Positions 1 to 12,934 of a stretch of DNA of 64,000 nt are shown in pieces (the stretch's first letter is position 1; each line of letters starts with the position of its first letter). The notes below the pieces were generated by a model. It saw nothing but the letters and a program-made list of their open reading frames with translations, had not been told where the DNA came from and did no database searches. The position numbers were made by a program, and so were the translations under genes. The DNA is from Candidula unifasciata (Eukaryota; Mollusca; Gastropoda; Stylommatophora; Geomitridae): the NCBI GenBank assembly GCA_905116865.2, contig CAJHNH020001127.1, forward strand, positions 1-64,000, read 5' to 3'.

Positions 1-504
1 TCCTTACCCTTCAAAAACGCACATCGAAAAGATTAAAATTTTTATGGTCCCTTCCTTCACAAGCATACACTACAAGATTTAAACTTTATTGCACCTTACC
101 TTCCAAGTGACACGTTTCCAAGACAAACATTTTTGCACCTAACCTTCACATTAAAGACTTTAACATTTTACACACCACTGACCCCCAAAACGAAGAATCA
201 GTTCAATTCAAAAGGAACGGGTCACCGGGGTTTTTCCCTTAAACTGTTCGACAAAATAAACGTCCCTTACTATACCTTCTGAAAGAATTTGCACTGCTGC
301 GTCTTGGGAAACCCGGGCAGATGCATACGTATAAATCATAGGCATAACGAGGGGCCAATACAACTCCGGCTTTGGGAAAATGCAATTAACCCGCGGAAGC
401 AGCGGGTTCAACAGTCATAACGTTATGCAATTAAACGCATAAGGCACCAATTGTGCTACAAAGCTGCTATGAAAATGCATTTCCCTAAAAAAAAACCACA
501 CGAC
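1..504. other. No recognised feature
   Basis: AT-rich DNA with only short chance reading frames. I see no splice-site pair, repeat family or RNA gene in it. Confidence 0.5.
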
Positions 505-725
505 TCCGGTGGAAAGTTCTGGTTGTTCGTCCACTTCTAGACTTTAACCGTATTCCAGAGGGCTTGGGTTTTCCGTGCACATCCGTATTACAGGCCTGGC
601 GTATTTTATGCAAACTGCTGGTTCCTCAACTCTCAGGTAGATGCAGCCTAACTTCGAAGGAAACACTTTTAATCAGTCGACTTTTACGACCTGCCTGTTT
701 TAGAGGCTGGGTCTGTTCTTTTATC
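505..725 (-). mobile_element. SINE-A fragment, minus strand
   Basis: Reads as the reverse complement of the about 290-bp SINE-A family seen complete at 14641-14930. The shared phrases are the 3'-proximal 'ggttgttcgtccacttct', 'gactgctggttcct' (here with changes), and 'gtcgactttta'. The copy is diverged, and its (GAA)n tail and the first bases of its head are not visible. Confidence 0.7.
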
Positions 726-741
726 AACATTCCAAATGAAA

Positions 742-870
742 TCCGAGGCTCACAGTGTCGCGACATGAATTCAACTCACTAGCTGGGTGACAGAACTATA
801 TACGTTTAGTCTATATACGGAGAAAACTACAAAGGATAACTACTGCCAGAAGCAAAAACCTACCACAACT
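742..870 (+). repeat. Dispersed repeat K, copy 1
   Basis: Shares 'ctcacagtgtcg', 'caactca' and 'agctgggtgacagaacta' with two other plus-strand copies at 32667-32860 and 46745-47185. It does not match the SINE or LINE families here, shows no box A or B, and has no reading frame common to the copies. The family is unknown to me. Confidence 0.6.
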
Positions 871-2039
871 CAATCAATAAACCTGTCTTTCCGCCATATT
901 TACCGGAATCATCTGACGCGCCCCGAAGAGCTCACATATGTTCAGCCCAAACCAATCCTATTTGCAGCCACACCGTAAAGATAAAAGGGAAATAGTTATT
1001 CTTTTGTTTAAAAAAAAAAGGGGGGGGGGGGGGGGTAAAAATGGGATGTAAATTAAAACTGTTACGAGCTGTCTGTAACAATTACTTGAAGGGATAATAT
1101 AAAGTTTCGTTTGTTATACAAGATTTATCAACGTGCAGACAGACGTATACCGATACAGTTGTCCATGTATACATCTGTCTGTATGTGAATGTTTTATCGC
1201 TGCCACAAATAACTGTTTTGTAACCATCGCCAAGTGTTAGGATTAGCATATGTTGTTAATCTTTAATGCCCCTCGCCCCCCCCCCCCCCCCTTATAATCA
1301 TCATTAGCAACAAAGACTGACGTCAAGCAGGCAGGGTGAGAGCGAACATTATGATTTTAAGGCGTTGGAGTAGGGCCCCCACATGTTTTGAGAAAGGGCC
1401 CTGGGTTCTAGAAATGGGTATGCATTGATGGTACGATAGAGGGCCTGGAAACAGGTCGCTCTTGAGGAAGGGGGTTGAGGGCCTGGGAAATGGTTAGAGG
1501 GTCTTGTGGAAAGGGGGGGGGGGCCGTTGGTAGAAAAAAAGGGGGAGGGGAACGGTGAGTTAAATAGCCAGATGAAAAGGGATGGGTAGAGGACCGTTGC
1601 GTTGGGAAAGGGAAAGGTTAGAGGGCCTGGAGCGGGGAAGAGGGCCCGAATGATGAGTTAGAGGGCTCCAGGGGTTGAGTGCGGGTTACAGGGGCAGGGG
1701 ATTAGACAACCTGGGAAGAGAACCTAAAAGGGTGAAAGGGCGAGCTGGACTAAATAGAGAATACAAACTAAGATGTGTTTTTGTTTTTCAAAGAATCGCA
1801 CGGCGGAAATATCACCTGATACTCAACCCGTAGAAAGCAATTTCAGTAAGCTCAAGAGACCAATCATTAAAGAGACTTTATCAATCAGACCTCACAACTG
1901 CTTGAGAGGAGAATCAGATGGAGCCCAGCTCTTCTCGGAACGTCTCGGGGACTTTTCGTGGCACAGTAGCTAATCACCTTACCTAGCCATTTAAAGGCTA
2001 TGGGTTTGGTTTGAAAATAAAACAAAATGAGAGGTAGGC
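871..2039. other. Non-genic stretch with G/C runs and G-rich degenerate repeats
   Basis: Contains a G run at about 1019-1035 and a C run at about 1274-1291. From about 1330 to 1760 the plus strand is strongly G-rich, with the phrase 'agagggcctgg' recurring irregularly (about 1439, 1480, 1617). This looks like a decayed minisatellite. No gene is visible. Confidence 0.5.
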
Positions 2040-2335
2040 ACTGGAGCCGTGGTTTGAATCCGCGGACTCTACGGATTCTTATTTTTAATGACACTGCCTC
2101 GCAGGTCGACCTCGCCATAAATGGTTGCCAGGTAAACTCAAGAAAAAAAAGGCAACAGGCTTAGGAGGTCAAGGCAACAAGCGTGATGTTGGCCACAGAA
2201 CCAATCGAGTGCCGATTTGTCTATACAAATATGGGTCTAGCATCATATGCACTCTGCACACAAGACGCCAAAGAGTCTTCAACTTGACGTTACTGGATAA
2301 CAGCAGGCCACATTTTCAAAAGGTGCCCCGATTAA
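2040..2335 (+). mobile_element. SINE-D, plus strand
   Basis: The head carries a box-B-like 'ggtttgaatcc', as expected of a tRNA-derived SINE. The body carries the family phrases 'ggtcgacc', 'gatgttggccaca', 'gagtgccgatttg' and 'catatgcac'. Similar copies lie at 32190, 33790 and 62888. It ends just before a minus-strand SINE-C. Confidence 0.65.
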
Positions 2336-2339
2336 AAGG

Positions 2340-2566
2340 TGTATCAGAAGAAGCAGAACCAACCCCAACTTTTTTTTTGTGTGGCTGTTATGGTTTTTCT
2401 AGGCAAACTTACGTTTAAGTAGTTTGCCGCTGCATTCGGTCGGCTCTCGATATCACTGTCAAAACAAGCAAGGCGAACTGCTACCGAATCTCCTGCAGCT
2501 GGGATCAAACCCGGAACCCTAGAATTACAAAGCGCGCTCGCAACGCCAAAAGCCACAGACGCCGAC
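2340..2566 (-). mobile_element. SINE-C, minus strand
   Basis: On the minus strand the head carries a box-A-like 'tggctttTGGCG' region followed by a box B close to GGTTTGATCCC. The downstream body, 'ggcaaactactt' then 'cgtaagtttgcc', matches copies at 7540, 26228, 37974 and 59768. tRNA-derived by its box A/B layout. Its 5' end abuts the (CT)n run. Confidence 0.7.
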
Positions 2567-2572
2567 TGGTAC

Positions 2573-2655
<83 letters not shown>
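2573..2655. repeat. (CT)n microsatellite
   Basis: An essentially perfect CT dinucleotide run of about 80 bp, next to the head of the SINE-C copy. Confidence 0.97.
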
Positions 2656-2658
<3 letters not shown>

Positions 2659-3017
2659 TTCTAGTACGTATCACCCGTTTTACCATACAGTTATGTCTTC
2701 AGTGAGGTTGACATAGGCCGGTGAAAACCAAACTGGAGGAGAAATTTGTAATCTGAAAAAATATTGATCACAGTTAGAGTGCTCTACAACAGATTTTGAG
2801 AAAGCAAGCAAAGAGATTATATAAAGAGGGGAATGTTCAAAATGGCCCGATAGCAACAAACATTGGCCACGGTCTTAACAAGTGGAAGACCAATGTAATA
2901 GTAACAGTGAAGATACTGAACGTGCTAACTTGATACTGGCATGAAATTCTTTGTTGTGGTCACTCAGCTGCTGCTTCTGCTGCTGCTTCTTCAGCTGCTT
3001 CTTCTTCTTCTGCTAAG
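2656..3017. other. Non-genic, ending in GCT/CTT triplets
   Basis: No gene is visible. The last 50 bp (about 2965-3017) are an imperfect mix of GCT and CTT triplets leading into the 25-bp satellite. Confidence 0.5.
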
Positions 3018-6000
3018 ATGCTAGAGATCCATCATGCAGGAGATCTATTAGAGCCAACATGCAGGAGATCCATGAGAGCCAACATGCAGGAGATCCATGA
3101 GAGCCAACATGCAGGAGATCCATTAAAGCCAACATGCAGAAGATCTATTAGAGCCAACATGCAGGAGATCTATTAGCGCCAACATGCAGGAGATCTATTA
3201 GAGCCAACATGCAGGACATCTATTAGAGCCAACATGCAGGAGATCTATTAGAGCCAACATGCAGGAGATCTATTAGAGCCAACATGCAGGAGATCTATTA
3301 GAGCCAACATGCAGGACATCTATTAAAGCCAACATGCAGGAGATCTATTAGAGCCAACATGCAGGACATCTATTAGCGCCAACATGCAGGAGATCTATTA
3401 CAGCCAACATGCAGGACATCTATTAAAGCCAACATGCAGGAGATCTATTAGAGCCAACACGCAGGACATCTATTAGAGCCAACATGCAGGAGATCTATTA
3501 GAGCCAACATGTTAAAGATCTATTAGAGCCAACATGTTAAAGATCTATTAGAGCCAACATGTTGAAGATCTATTAGAGCCAACATGCAGGAGATCCATTA
3601 GAGCCAACATGCAGGAGATCCATTAGAGCCAACATGTTGAAGATCTATTAGAGCTAACATGCAGGAGATCCATTAGAGCCAACAGGTTGGAGATCTATTA
3701 GAGCCAACATGCAGGAGATCCATTAGAGCCAACATGTTGAAGATCTATTAAAGCCAACATGTTAGAGATCCATTAGAGCCAACATGTTGGAGATCTATTA
3801 GAGCCAACATCTGTAAGATCCATTAGAGCCAACATGTTAGAGATTTATTAGAGCCAACATGTTGGGGATCTATTAAGCCAACATGCAGGGGATTTATTAG
3901 AGCCAACACGCTAGAGATCTATTAGAGCCAACGTCTGTGAGATCCATTACGGCCAACATGCAGGAGATCTATTAGAGCCAACATTTTGAAGATCTATTAG
4001 AGCCAACATGTTAAAGATCTATTAGAGCCAACATGCAGGAGATCCATTAGAGCCAACATGTTAAAGATCTATTAAAGCCAACATGCAGGAGATCCATTTG
4101 AGCCAACATGTTAGAGATCTATTAGAGCCAACATGCAGGAGATCCATTAGAGCCAACATGCAGGATATCCATTAGAGCCAACATGTTGAAGATCTATTAG
4201 AGCCAACGTGTTAGAGATTCATTAGAGCCAGCATGTTGGAGATCTATTACAGCCAACATGCTGAAGATCTATTACAGCCAACATGCTGAAGATCTATTAG
4301 AACCAACATCTGTGAGATCCATTGGAGCCAACATGTTGGAGATCTATTTGAGCCAACATGTTGGAAATCTTTCAGAGCCAATATACAGGACATCTATTAA
4401 AGCTAACACGCTAGAGATCTATGAGAGCCAACACGCTGGAGATCTATTAGAGCCAACGTAGTGAGATCCATTACGGCCAACATGCAGGAGATCTATTAGA
4501 GCCAACATGTTGAAGATCTATTAGAGCCAACATGCAGGAGATCTATTAGAGCCAACATGTTGAAGATCTATTAGAGCCAACATGTTGAAGATCTATCAGA
4601 GCCAACATGTTGAAGATCTATTAGAGCCAACATGTTGAAGATCTATTAGAGCCAACATGTTGAAGATCTATTAGAGCCAACATGCAGGAGATCTATTAGA
4701 GCCAACATGTTGAAGATCTATTAGAGCCAACATGCTGAATATCTATTAGAGCCAACATGCTGGAGATCCACTAGAGCCAACATGTTAGAGATCTGTTGGA
4801 GCCAACATGCAGGAGATCCATTAGAGCCAACATGTTGGAGATCTATTAGAGCCAACATGTTAGAGATTCATTAGAGCCAACATGTTGGAGATCTATCAAA
4901 GCCAACATGCAGGACATCTATTACAGCCAACATGTTGAAGAGCTATTAGAGCCAACAGGCTGGAGATCTATTACAGCCAACATGTTGGAGATCCATTAGA
5001 GCCAACATAGTATAGATACATTAGCGCCAACATGCTGAAGATCTATTAGAGCCAACATCTGTGAGATCCATTAGAGCCAACATGCTGGAGATCCATTAGA
5101 GCCAACATCTGTGAGAACAAATAGAGCCAACATGCTGAAGATCTATTAGAGCCAACATGATGGAGATCTATTAGAGCCAACATGTTGGAGATCCATTAGA
5201 GCCAACATGTTGGAGATCCATTAGAGCCAACATGTTGGGGATCCATTAGAGCCAACATGTTGGAGATCCTTTAGAGCCAAAATAGTATAGATACATTAGC
5301 GCCAACATGCTGAAGATCTATTAGAGCCAACATCTGTGAGATCCATTAGAGCCAACATGCTGGAGATCCATTAGAGCCAACATCTGTGAGAACCAATAGA
5401 GCCAACATGTTGGAGATCTATTAGAGCCAGCATGTTGGAGATCCATTAGAGCCAACATGTTGGAGATCTATTAGAGCCAACATGGTGGAGATCCATTACA
5501 GCCAACATGCTGGAGATCCATTAGAGCCAACATGTTGGAGATACATTAGAGCCAACATGTTGGAGATCCCTTAGAGCCAACATAGTATAGATACATTAGC
5601 GCCAACATGCATGAGATCTATTAGCGACAACATGTTCTAGATCTATAAGAACCAACAAGCAGGAGAACCATTAGAGCCAATATGCAGGCGATCTATTAAA
5701 GCCAACATGTTGGAGATCCATTAGAGCAAACATGCAGGAGATCTATTAGAGCCAACATGCAGGAGATCCATTAGAGTTAATATTCAGGGGATATTTCAGA
5801 GCCAACATGAAGGAGATCCATTAAAGTTAACATTCAGGAGATATATTAGAGCCAACATGCAGGAGATTCAATCGAGCCAACATGCAGGAGATCCATTACA
5901 GCCAACATGCTGAAGATCTATTAGAGACAACATCTGTGAGATCCATTAGAGCCAACATGCTGGAGATCCATTAGAGCCAACATGCTGGAGATCCATTAGA

Positions 6001-6245
6001 GCCAACATGCTGGAGATCCATTAGAGCCAACATGCTGAAGATCTATTAGAGCCAACATCTGTGAGATCCATTAGAGCCAACATGCAGGAGATCCATTACA
6101 GCCAACATGCTGAAGATCTATTAGAGCCAACATCTGTGAGATCCATTAGAGCCAACATGCTGGAGATCCATTAGAGCCAACATCTGTGAGAACCAATAGA
6201 GCCAACATGCTGAAGATCTATTAGAGCCATGATGCTAGTGACCCA
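3018..6245. repeat. 25-bp satellite array, about 129 units
   Basis: The unit is close to ATGCAGGAGATC plus TATTAGAGCCAAC, 25 bp, repeated head to tail for 3.2 kb. The second half (TATTAGAGCCAAC) is nearly constant; the first half varies between types (GCAGGAGATC, GTTGAAGATC, CTGTGAGATC, AGTATAGATA). A four-unit block GCTGAAG / CTGTGAG / GCTGGAG / CTGTGAG recurs near 5028, 5308 and 6108. The rare AGTATAG unit recurs at 5007, 5282 and 5582, spacings of 275 and 300 bp (11 and 12 units), so the distal part has higher-order structure. Most units keep AGATC, many AGATCT. Short reading frames across it are by-products of the repeat. Confidence 0.97.
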
Positions 6246-6909
6246 TTACAACCAGCCTTTAAAGTGACCGAGACAACTGATCTGATTCGTGTAAGCAGCT
6301 GACTAACTTTCATCCTTCACCAGAAAGCTCCCGGTGTAGCTAATCCTTTGAAAAGAGCAAACAATAGCACTTCAACTTTACGTTTTTATCTCTATCAAAC
6401 GTCGGCTGGTAAGATGCCTAGCCAGAATCATAAATCTCCTGTGCCCCAAATCGCAGGCAAAGCTCCCTGTACATGCAACACCCAAGCAAATAACACCCGC
6501 CAACCCGTGATTTACAGCCAACCCGACAACAATAGCAGCAGCGGTAGCAACAACAACATTACAGACACCAGAAAACCCATCAGATAACGGGTTTGCCAAC
6601 AGAGGAAGAAGAAACAAGTACGGCCATCGCCACCTCCTGTGCTGGGCTGTAAAGATGGCCCCAGCCTACCATCTCTCACCTCCATCCATCAGGAATACTA
6701 AAGTGTCACAGCCGCCATTCCCACCTGTCCTTTGTTGTGGTATCACGCAGCACGTGAACAATCATTCAATCTGAACTGGCAGGCTCCACTAACAGTGAAC
6801 CACGTTTTTAACTGGAGCCTCCCAAGTAACCGATCATGAATTCCAACAAAACAACAGGGAACGTGGGGATTACAAACGAATCCGATTTTCTTAGGTCATT
6901 TATGGCAAG
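6246..6909. other. No recognised feature
   Basis: Unique-looking DNA between the satellite and a SINE-B. It holds short overlapping frames on both strands but no splice-site pair or family motif that I recognise. Confidence 0.45.
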
Positions 6910-7316
6910 GGGGAAGGGGGAGCTGGTTGGGCTCGAGATATGGTGTCCGCCTCGAGTGCTAGAGGTTCCCGGTTCAATCCCCAGTAAGGGCTGGGATTTT
7001 TTCACGTGGACTTGGACTTCTAGTAATTCCCCCTGGTCTCTGGGTAGTGAGATAGGACGCATCGTGTGCATTGCTGTATTTTTAAAAAAAAATCTCTTCG
7101 CAGTTGGAAATCAAAAGGAGTAGCCTAACGGCGCTGCCCAAGTAAAACTTGGAGTAAAAAATCTACCTAAAGTATTTCGGGATCTTCGCCGGTGCTACAG
7201 AGCCTGTGCACTGCGCTGAGCTTCTTCGGACTCAGACTTGAGTTAGAAGAAGAACGGGGCACTTATGGGTTACACCCGTGTGCAATGATGTTGATTCGTT
7301 GTTCAAAACCTCAAAC
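6910..7316 (+). mobile_element. SINE-B, plus strand, with target duplication
   Basis: The tRNA-like head has box B 'ggttcaatcccc' after 'gagtgctagaggttccc'. The body phrases 'acttctagtaattccccctgg' and 'cttcttcggactcagacttg' recur in all SINE-B copies. TTATGGCAAG (6900-6909) before it and TTATGACAAG (7317-7326) after it form a 10-bp target duplication with one mismatch, which sets the ends. Confidence 0.85.
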
Positions 7317-7539
7317 TTATGACAAGCGACACAATCAGAGTTATTTACTGATCAGGAACATACCTAAAGTCAGCGCTTACTATAGGGCTTAGTTCTCTTT
7401 AAACCGCAAAACAATTATCATCATCATCATAAAGTGTCACTTCGAATGGCGTGGGCGATCGTGACCCTCCAGCACTTATGACCCCCAGGAGCTTATATTA
7501 ATTCGTGTGTCGAGTCCGCTTCATGACATCACAGGCAAG

Positions 7540-7745
7540 TTTGCCGCGTACCCTTTACATGAGGTTGCAGAACCAACCTCAGCAGCATCTGGCTGTTGTG
7601 TGATTTCTCTAGTCAAATTTACGTCCAGTAGTTTGCCATCGCCTACTGGACGGTCGGCCCCCTGATACCACTGTCGAAACCAACGCAAGGCGCATGGCCC
7701 GCAGTTGGAATGAACCCGGCACCCCGGCATTACGAGGCGTTCATC
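7540..7745 (-). mobile_element. SINE-C, minus strand
   Basis: Shares 'tttacgtccagtagtttgcca', 'gataccactgtcgaaacca' and 'caaggcgcatggcccgcag' with the copy at 37974, where target duplications define the element. The box B region is changed here (reads tggaatgaacccgg on the plus strand). The tRNA-like head is at the high-coordinate end. Confidence 0.8.
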
Positions 7746-8344
7746 TCAGACAACTGTCAATATTTATCTTTCATTGTCGTCCTCTGTAATTCTCTCCTTC
7801 ATATTTCCCAACGGTTTCCGGGAACAGCAAGTTATTCTGATCGGTAGGCTGCTCCAATATACATTTTTAGGTTCAACGGGGTATCTGGGACCTATTTCTG
7901 TTGGATTCACATCCGAAAAGTGGAACATTGACCCAATGGGTATTATTCTTTCAGGCTGAATTCACAGAGTGAAAAACATTGAAATAAGATACTCGAGTGC
8001 ATTTCTTCTCACAACGTGACATCCCCCCCCCCCCGCCCCCATAATTATTGTCTCTTTCTAATGTTTGTGATCATTCGTCTTAGTCTTCGCTCCTACAACT
8101 CATTTGCGACACTTATGGATGTCCAAGGGATGTTAAGCAACTTATGTAAAACAATATCCCCGATCTGAAACTTTTCCATCACGAGTTTGTAATTACAGTA
8201 AAATTTCAAGTAAACGTCACTCGTTTTACCATCATTTCTGTTATCCGTCACCATCTTTAAAAAAAAGTGCGCCAGTATCAATAAACAAATAGACATCTTT
8301 AAAAATGACCATGGATTACTTTTAAACCGTACCGATTAAAGTTG
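7746..8344. other. No recognised feature
   Basis: AT-rich sequence with a C run near 8024-8037. No gene or repeat family recognised. Confidence 0.45.
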
Positions 8345-8349
8345 GAAAT

Positions 8350-8650
8350 GAGTGTAACTATCATCATCATCATAAACCACTTCTGCCGTTAAGCGGCGTG
8401 TGCTGGAATAATTTGCGATTCAGTGCACGTTGGCTGCCACTGGTTACTGTCATGCCGTAAAGGCGTAGAGTGGCTTTAATGTTGTCGACCTATGTTTTCC
8501 GCGGCCGTCCTCTTGCTCTGGTAGCTGATCTTCTGCGATGTAGTGCTTGTGATGGTATTTAATCTTGCTGCATCCTAACGAGATGGCCAAACTACTTGAT
8601 CTGCTGTTTCTAGATGAATCTAGCACAAGGTGTCGTTCCCACAATTTGCA
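8350..8650 (-). pseudogene. LINE-1 C-terminal fragment, minus strand
   Basis: Translated on the minus strand it matches the C-terminal tail of the LINE at 24.2-25.4 kb: a VGTTPC phrase, a QxxIxxFGHL-type phrase, then ARGRPR and a following D-N-I. These belong to the region downstream of reverse transcriptase in RTE/Jockey-like LINEs. Frameshifted, with stops; no RT domain is left. Confidence 0.7.
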
Positions 8651-8699
8651 GGTACTTAAATTGGAGTTTATGTATAAAGTGTTTTGTTAAATATAATAT

Positions 8700-9147
8700 G
8701 TATGCAATATTCACCTTGATTTTGCAGACGATATAGCACTTTTATCACATAAACATGAACATATACAAGAAAAAAGTAACAGACTTCACTCCACAGCAGA
8801 AATTGTGGCACTGAGAATAAATACAAAGAAAACTAAGATCATGACAAGCATTCCAAACCAACAACCAGTGACTATAAATATCCAAACTCTTGAAAATGTA
8901 GAACATTTCACATATGTTGGCAGTGTGGTGTCCCTTCCGGGCGGGACCGAAGAGGACAAACAGTCACGTCTGAACAAAGCTAGAGATGCTTTTGGGAGGA
9001 TGAGGCAAATCTGCAAATCCAACAGTTACTGCAGAGGAATGAATCTCCGACTCTACAAGAGCATCATTTTGCCAGTTCTTCTTTATGGAGCAGAATGCTG
9101 GAGAATGACTAAAAAGGATGCACACAAGCTGTCCCACCTTCCACCAC
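8700..9147 (+). pseudogene. LINE-R reverse transcriptase, upstream half
   Basis: An open stretch encodes the late part of an RTE-like reverse transcriptase: LDFADDIALLS with the catalytic ADD box intact, then a TKIM phrase, a Y-V-G-S box (usually YLGS), and LPVLLYGAECW. The endonuclease and early RT domain are absent, so the copy is 5'-truncated. Its sequence breaks at 9147 where an LTR-like element is inserted and resumes at 10808. A one-base slip occurs just before the break. Confidence 0.88.
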
Positions 9148-10807
<1,660 letters not shown>

Positions 10808-11166
10808 ACCACACATTTCTACGTAGAATTATCAAAATTTTCTGGCCAGATACAATCTCAAACACTAAACTACTTCAAGTGACAAACCAAGAAACTTTAG
10901 ACAGTATGATAACCAAGAGAAGATGGAAATGGCTTGGCCACGTTATGATAATGAATCCTGATATACCTGCCAAAACAGCTCTCACATGGACATCAGAAGG
11001 AAAGAAAAAACAGGGGCGCCCAAAAACAACATGGAGACGAACGATGGAAAGTGACCTGAGTGCGGCATCTTTGACATGGAAAACTGCACTGGAGATTGCA
11101 CAGGACAGGAAAGCATGGAAAGTCCTCTCTGAAGCCCTATGTGCCACTAGGCATAACAAGAACTGA
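10808..11166 (+). pseudogene. LINE-R C-terminal part, downstream half
   Basis: Continues the LINE interrupted at 9147. It encodes RRIIKIFWPDTI, then RRWKWLGHVM, then KKQGRPKTTWRR and an AQDRKAWKVL phrase: the conserved C-terminal region of RTE-like LINEs in the usual order. It ends at a stop near 11166 with GATGATGATG after it, which may be the 3' tail. Confidence 0.88.
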
Positions 11167-11551
11167 TCATGATGATGATTCACTTTTGAAGGATGTTATT
11201 TTCATGTTCGCGCCAAGCCGGAGTGTGAAAACACATTGATGCACAAATGTAGCAAGAAAGACGGGGCTGCACTATGACAGACATATTTATTCTAAAAACC
11301 TGAACACAACCTAAGGGGTTAACCAATCAAAAAACAAAAAACAAAAACAAAAAAAATAATTAATACAAATACTTAAGTAGAAGGAAGGAAAAACCTGAAC
11401 ACAGTTTCACGATTAAATTTTTTAAAAATAATTAATAAACAACTTCAAATAAATCAACTAAGATATCAATTAAAGAATAAAACAAACAACAACAAAATAA
11501 AACAAACAGTTCAAATGAGTGTATTTGTTTTATATAAACGTGGCGAAATTC
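11167..11551. other. A-rich non-genic stretch
   Basis: Very A-rich (many CAAAA and AAATA runs, about 11320-11510) with no open frame or family motif. Confidence 0.5.
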
Positions 11552-11825
11552 TCAGGGCAGAGGTAAGGTAATTAAAGAAAGGTCCCTTTTCCACGCCTTT
11601 AGGAGTATAGGGCTGAACCTATATTTTTTATAGACCAATTGGTAAAAGATGGGTAATGTAACCTTTACTTTCCGAAACTGTATCCGGTACCCATTCAAGG
11701 CTGGGACAAACTGGGAGTCAAGGGTCATCTTTGAAAATAGTCCGGCATCACCAGGAAGCGACCCCACGACCTTACGATCCGCACGAGTGCGTCTAGCCGC
11801 TACGCCACGGCGACTCCCGCAGAGG
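11552..11825 (-). mobile_element. SINE-D, minus strand
   Basis: The minus strand starts with a tRNA-like head: 'cgccgtggcgtagcggctag' is a good box A region, followed by 'ggtcgtggggtcgcttcc' in the box B position. The body contains 'ttggtctataaaa' and an 'aaggcgtgga' end, shared with 60885-61070 and 34340-34500. Confidence 0.7.
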
Positions 11826-12107
11826 TAAGGATGGCGGCTACAATATAACAAGGTTTTAAATATACTAGCCGTGGTATTATGTTATGCTGCCACTGGTTCC
11901 GTTCATCGCTACATTTATCTTCTCAGAGAAATGTCAGGTCTATCCCAGAACTCAGGTGGAAAAGGGGGGGGGGGGCATACAAAAGATCTATATCCACTTG
12001 AGATTGAACAAGATCTTTTAGTAGAAAAACCAGCGCACCACATATATATAAAACAGATAAATATGTTAACAGGAAAGATGACATGTAACAGCACTGGATG
12101 TTTAAAA
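11826..12107. other. No recognised feature
   Basis: Short spacer with a G run near 11965. Nothing recognised. Confidence 0.4.
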
Positions 12108-12215
12108 TCAAAAGATGGCGACTACGTCGCCGGTCGGGACAGTATTTGGGTCCGTCTCCTTTGATAGCTTCAACACTGCAGGAGTCCTTTTCAGTACCCT
12201 TGGTGGCGTGCAAGT
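12108..12215 (-). repeat. Dispersed repeat M, copy 1 (minus)
   Basis: Its reverse complement matches 15283-15396: 'cacgccaccaag', 'gactcctgcagtgttga', 'atcaaag', 'gacccaaata', 'ggcgacgtagtcg'. Both copies can be read with the peptide phrase HATK...DSCSV-AIK in equivalent frames, so the source may once have been coding. I do not recognise the family. Confidence 0.6.
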
Positions 12216-12300
12216 TAGGCTATTTAATACAGTACACATAACCGAGTCACAATTAAGACCTAAAACTCCCCCTTCGGGGGTTGCCGTTTGAATGTGACGA

Positions 12301-12301
<1 letters not shown>

Positions 12302-12333
<32 letters not shown>
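12302..12333. repeat. C homopolymer, about 32 bp
   Basis: Uninterrupted run of C on the plus strand. Confidence 0.95.
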
Positions 12334-12465
12334 AGCAAAGCACCTACCTACCTACTTACTTTGTTATTTGCGACGCCGAATGAAATCGATGTTAAGCTCA
12401 AAATTCTAATCTATTTTTCGATATCACCAGTGAAAATATAAGATATCTGTAAATCCGCACCTAAC

Positions 12466-12715
12466 CTTCCACTGCACCTGCTTCCCAAAACTCTAAGGAC
12501 ATAGGACAAGTCAATTTACAAGGTTCCCAGCAGAGAAAATTATCTGCGAGAGAATCACTGTTTCCACTCGTTGAACCATCTATCTCACTCGAGCTGCTTG
12601 CGGGAGCTGCCTTGCCCTGTAATGTCTTTACCACACCTTCAGATTGTGCTGGCTTCTCTTCTCTGCTCCTGGCTTTTTTCCCTCGCAGGTCTTGGCTCTT
12701 TAATCCGTACAGCGC
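12466..12715 (-). other. Weak candidate host exon
   Basis: On the minus strand a 250-nt open stretch is bounded by an acceptor-like 'atttctttggag' before 12715 and a donor-like AAG|GTTAGG after 12466. Its composition looks coding: a charged segment (GKKARSREEKPAQ) then a serine-rich acidic one (ASSSSEIDGSTSGNSDS) and a Cys-containing end. It would enter in phase 0 and leave in phase 1. The acceptor is poor and I recognise no protein. It could equally be transposon debris. Confidence 0.25.
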
Positions 12716-12934
12716 CTCCAAAGAAATAATTGGTTCCATGCCCGGGGCATACCAGTAAGCGTGAAGGTATGTGGTTGTAGTGTTTAGTCCAATGTCGCCT
12801 CATTGTCTCCTGGAGTATTTCACGTTGAGACATTTTCGAATAATGGGGCTAACTGTTGATCTACTCACATTGGGGCGAATGTTTTTTAAATGAAATGACC
12901 TGGGCGCCCAGGTCGATCCGCACTAATTGGGTAC

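Noticed and set aside
4258..4461. Open frame within the satellite (67 codons)
   Set aside because: A 25-bp unit shifts frame each copy; open stretches arise by chance and are not conserved between blocks.
3018..6245. CRISPR-like direct repeats
   Set aside because: The 25-bp units are contiguous with no unique spacers, and the surrounding DNA is eukaryotic. It is a satellite.
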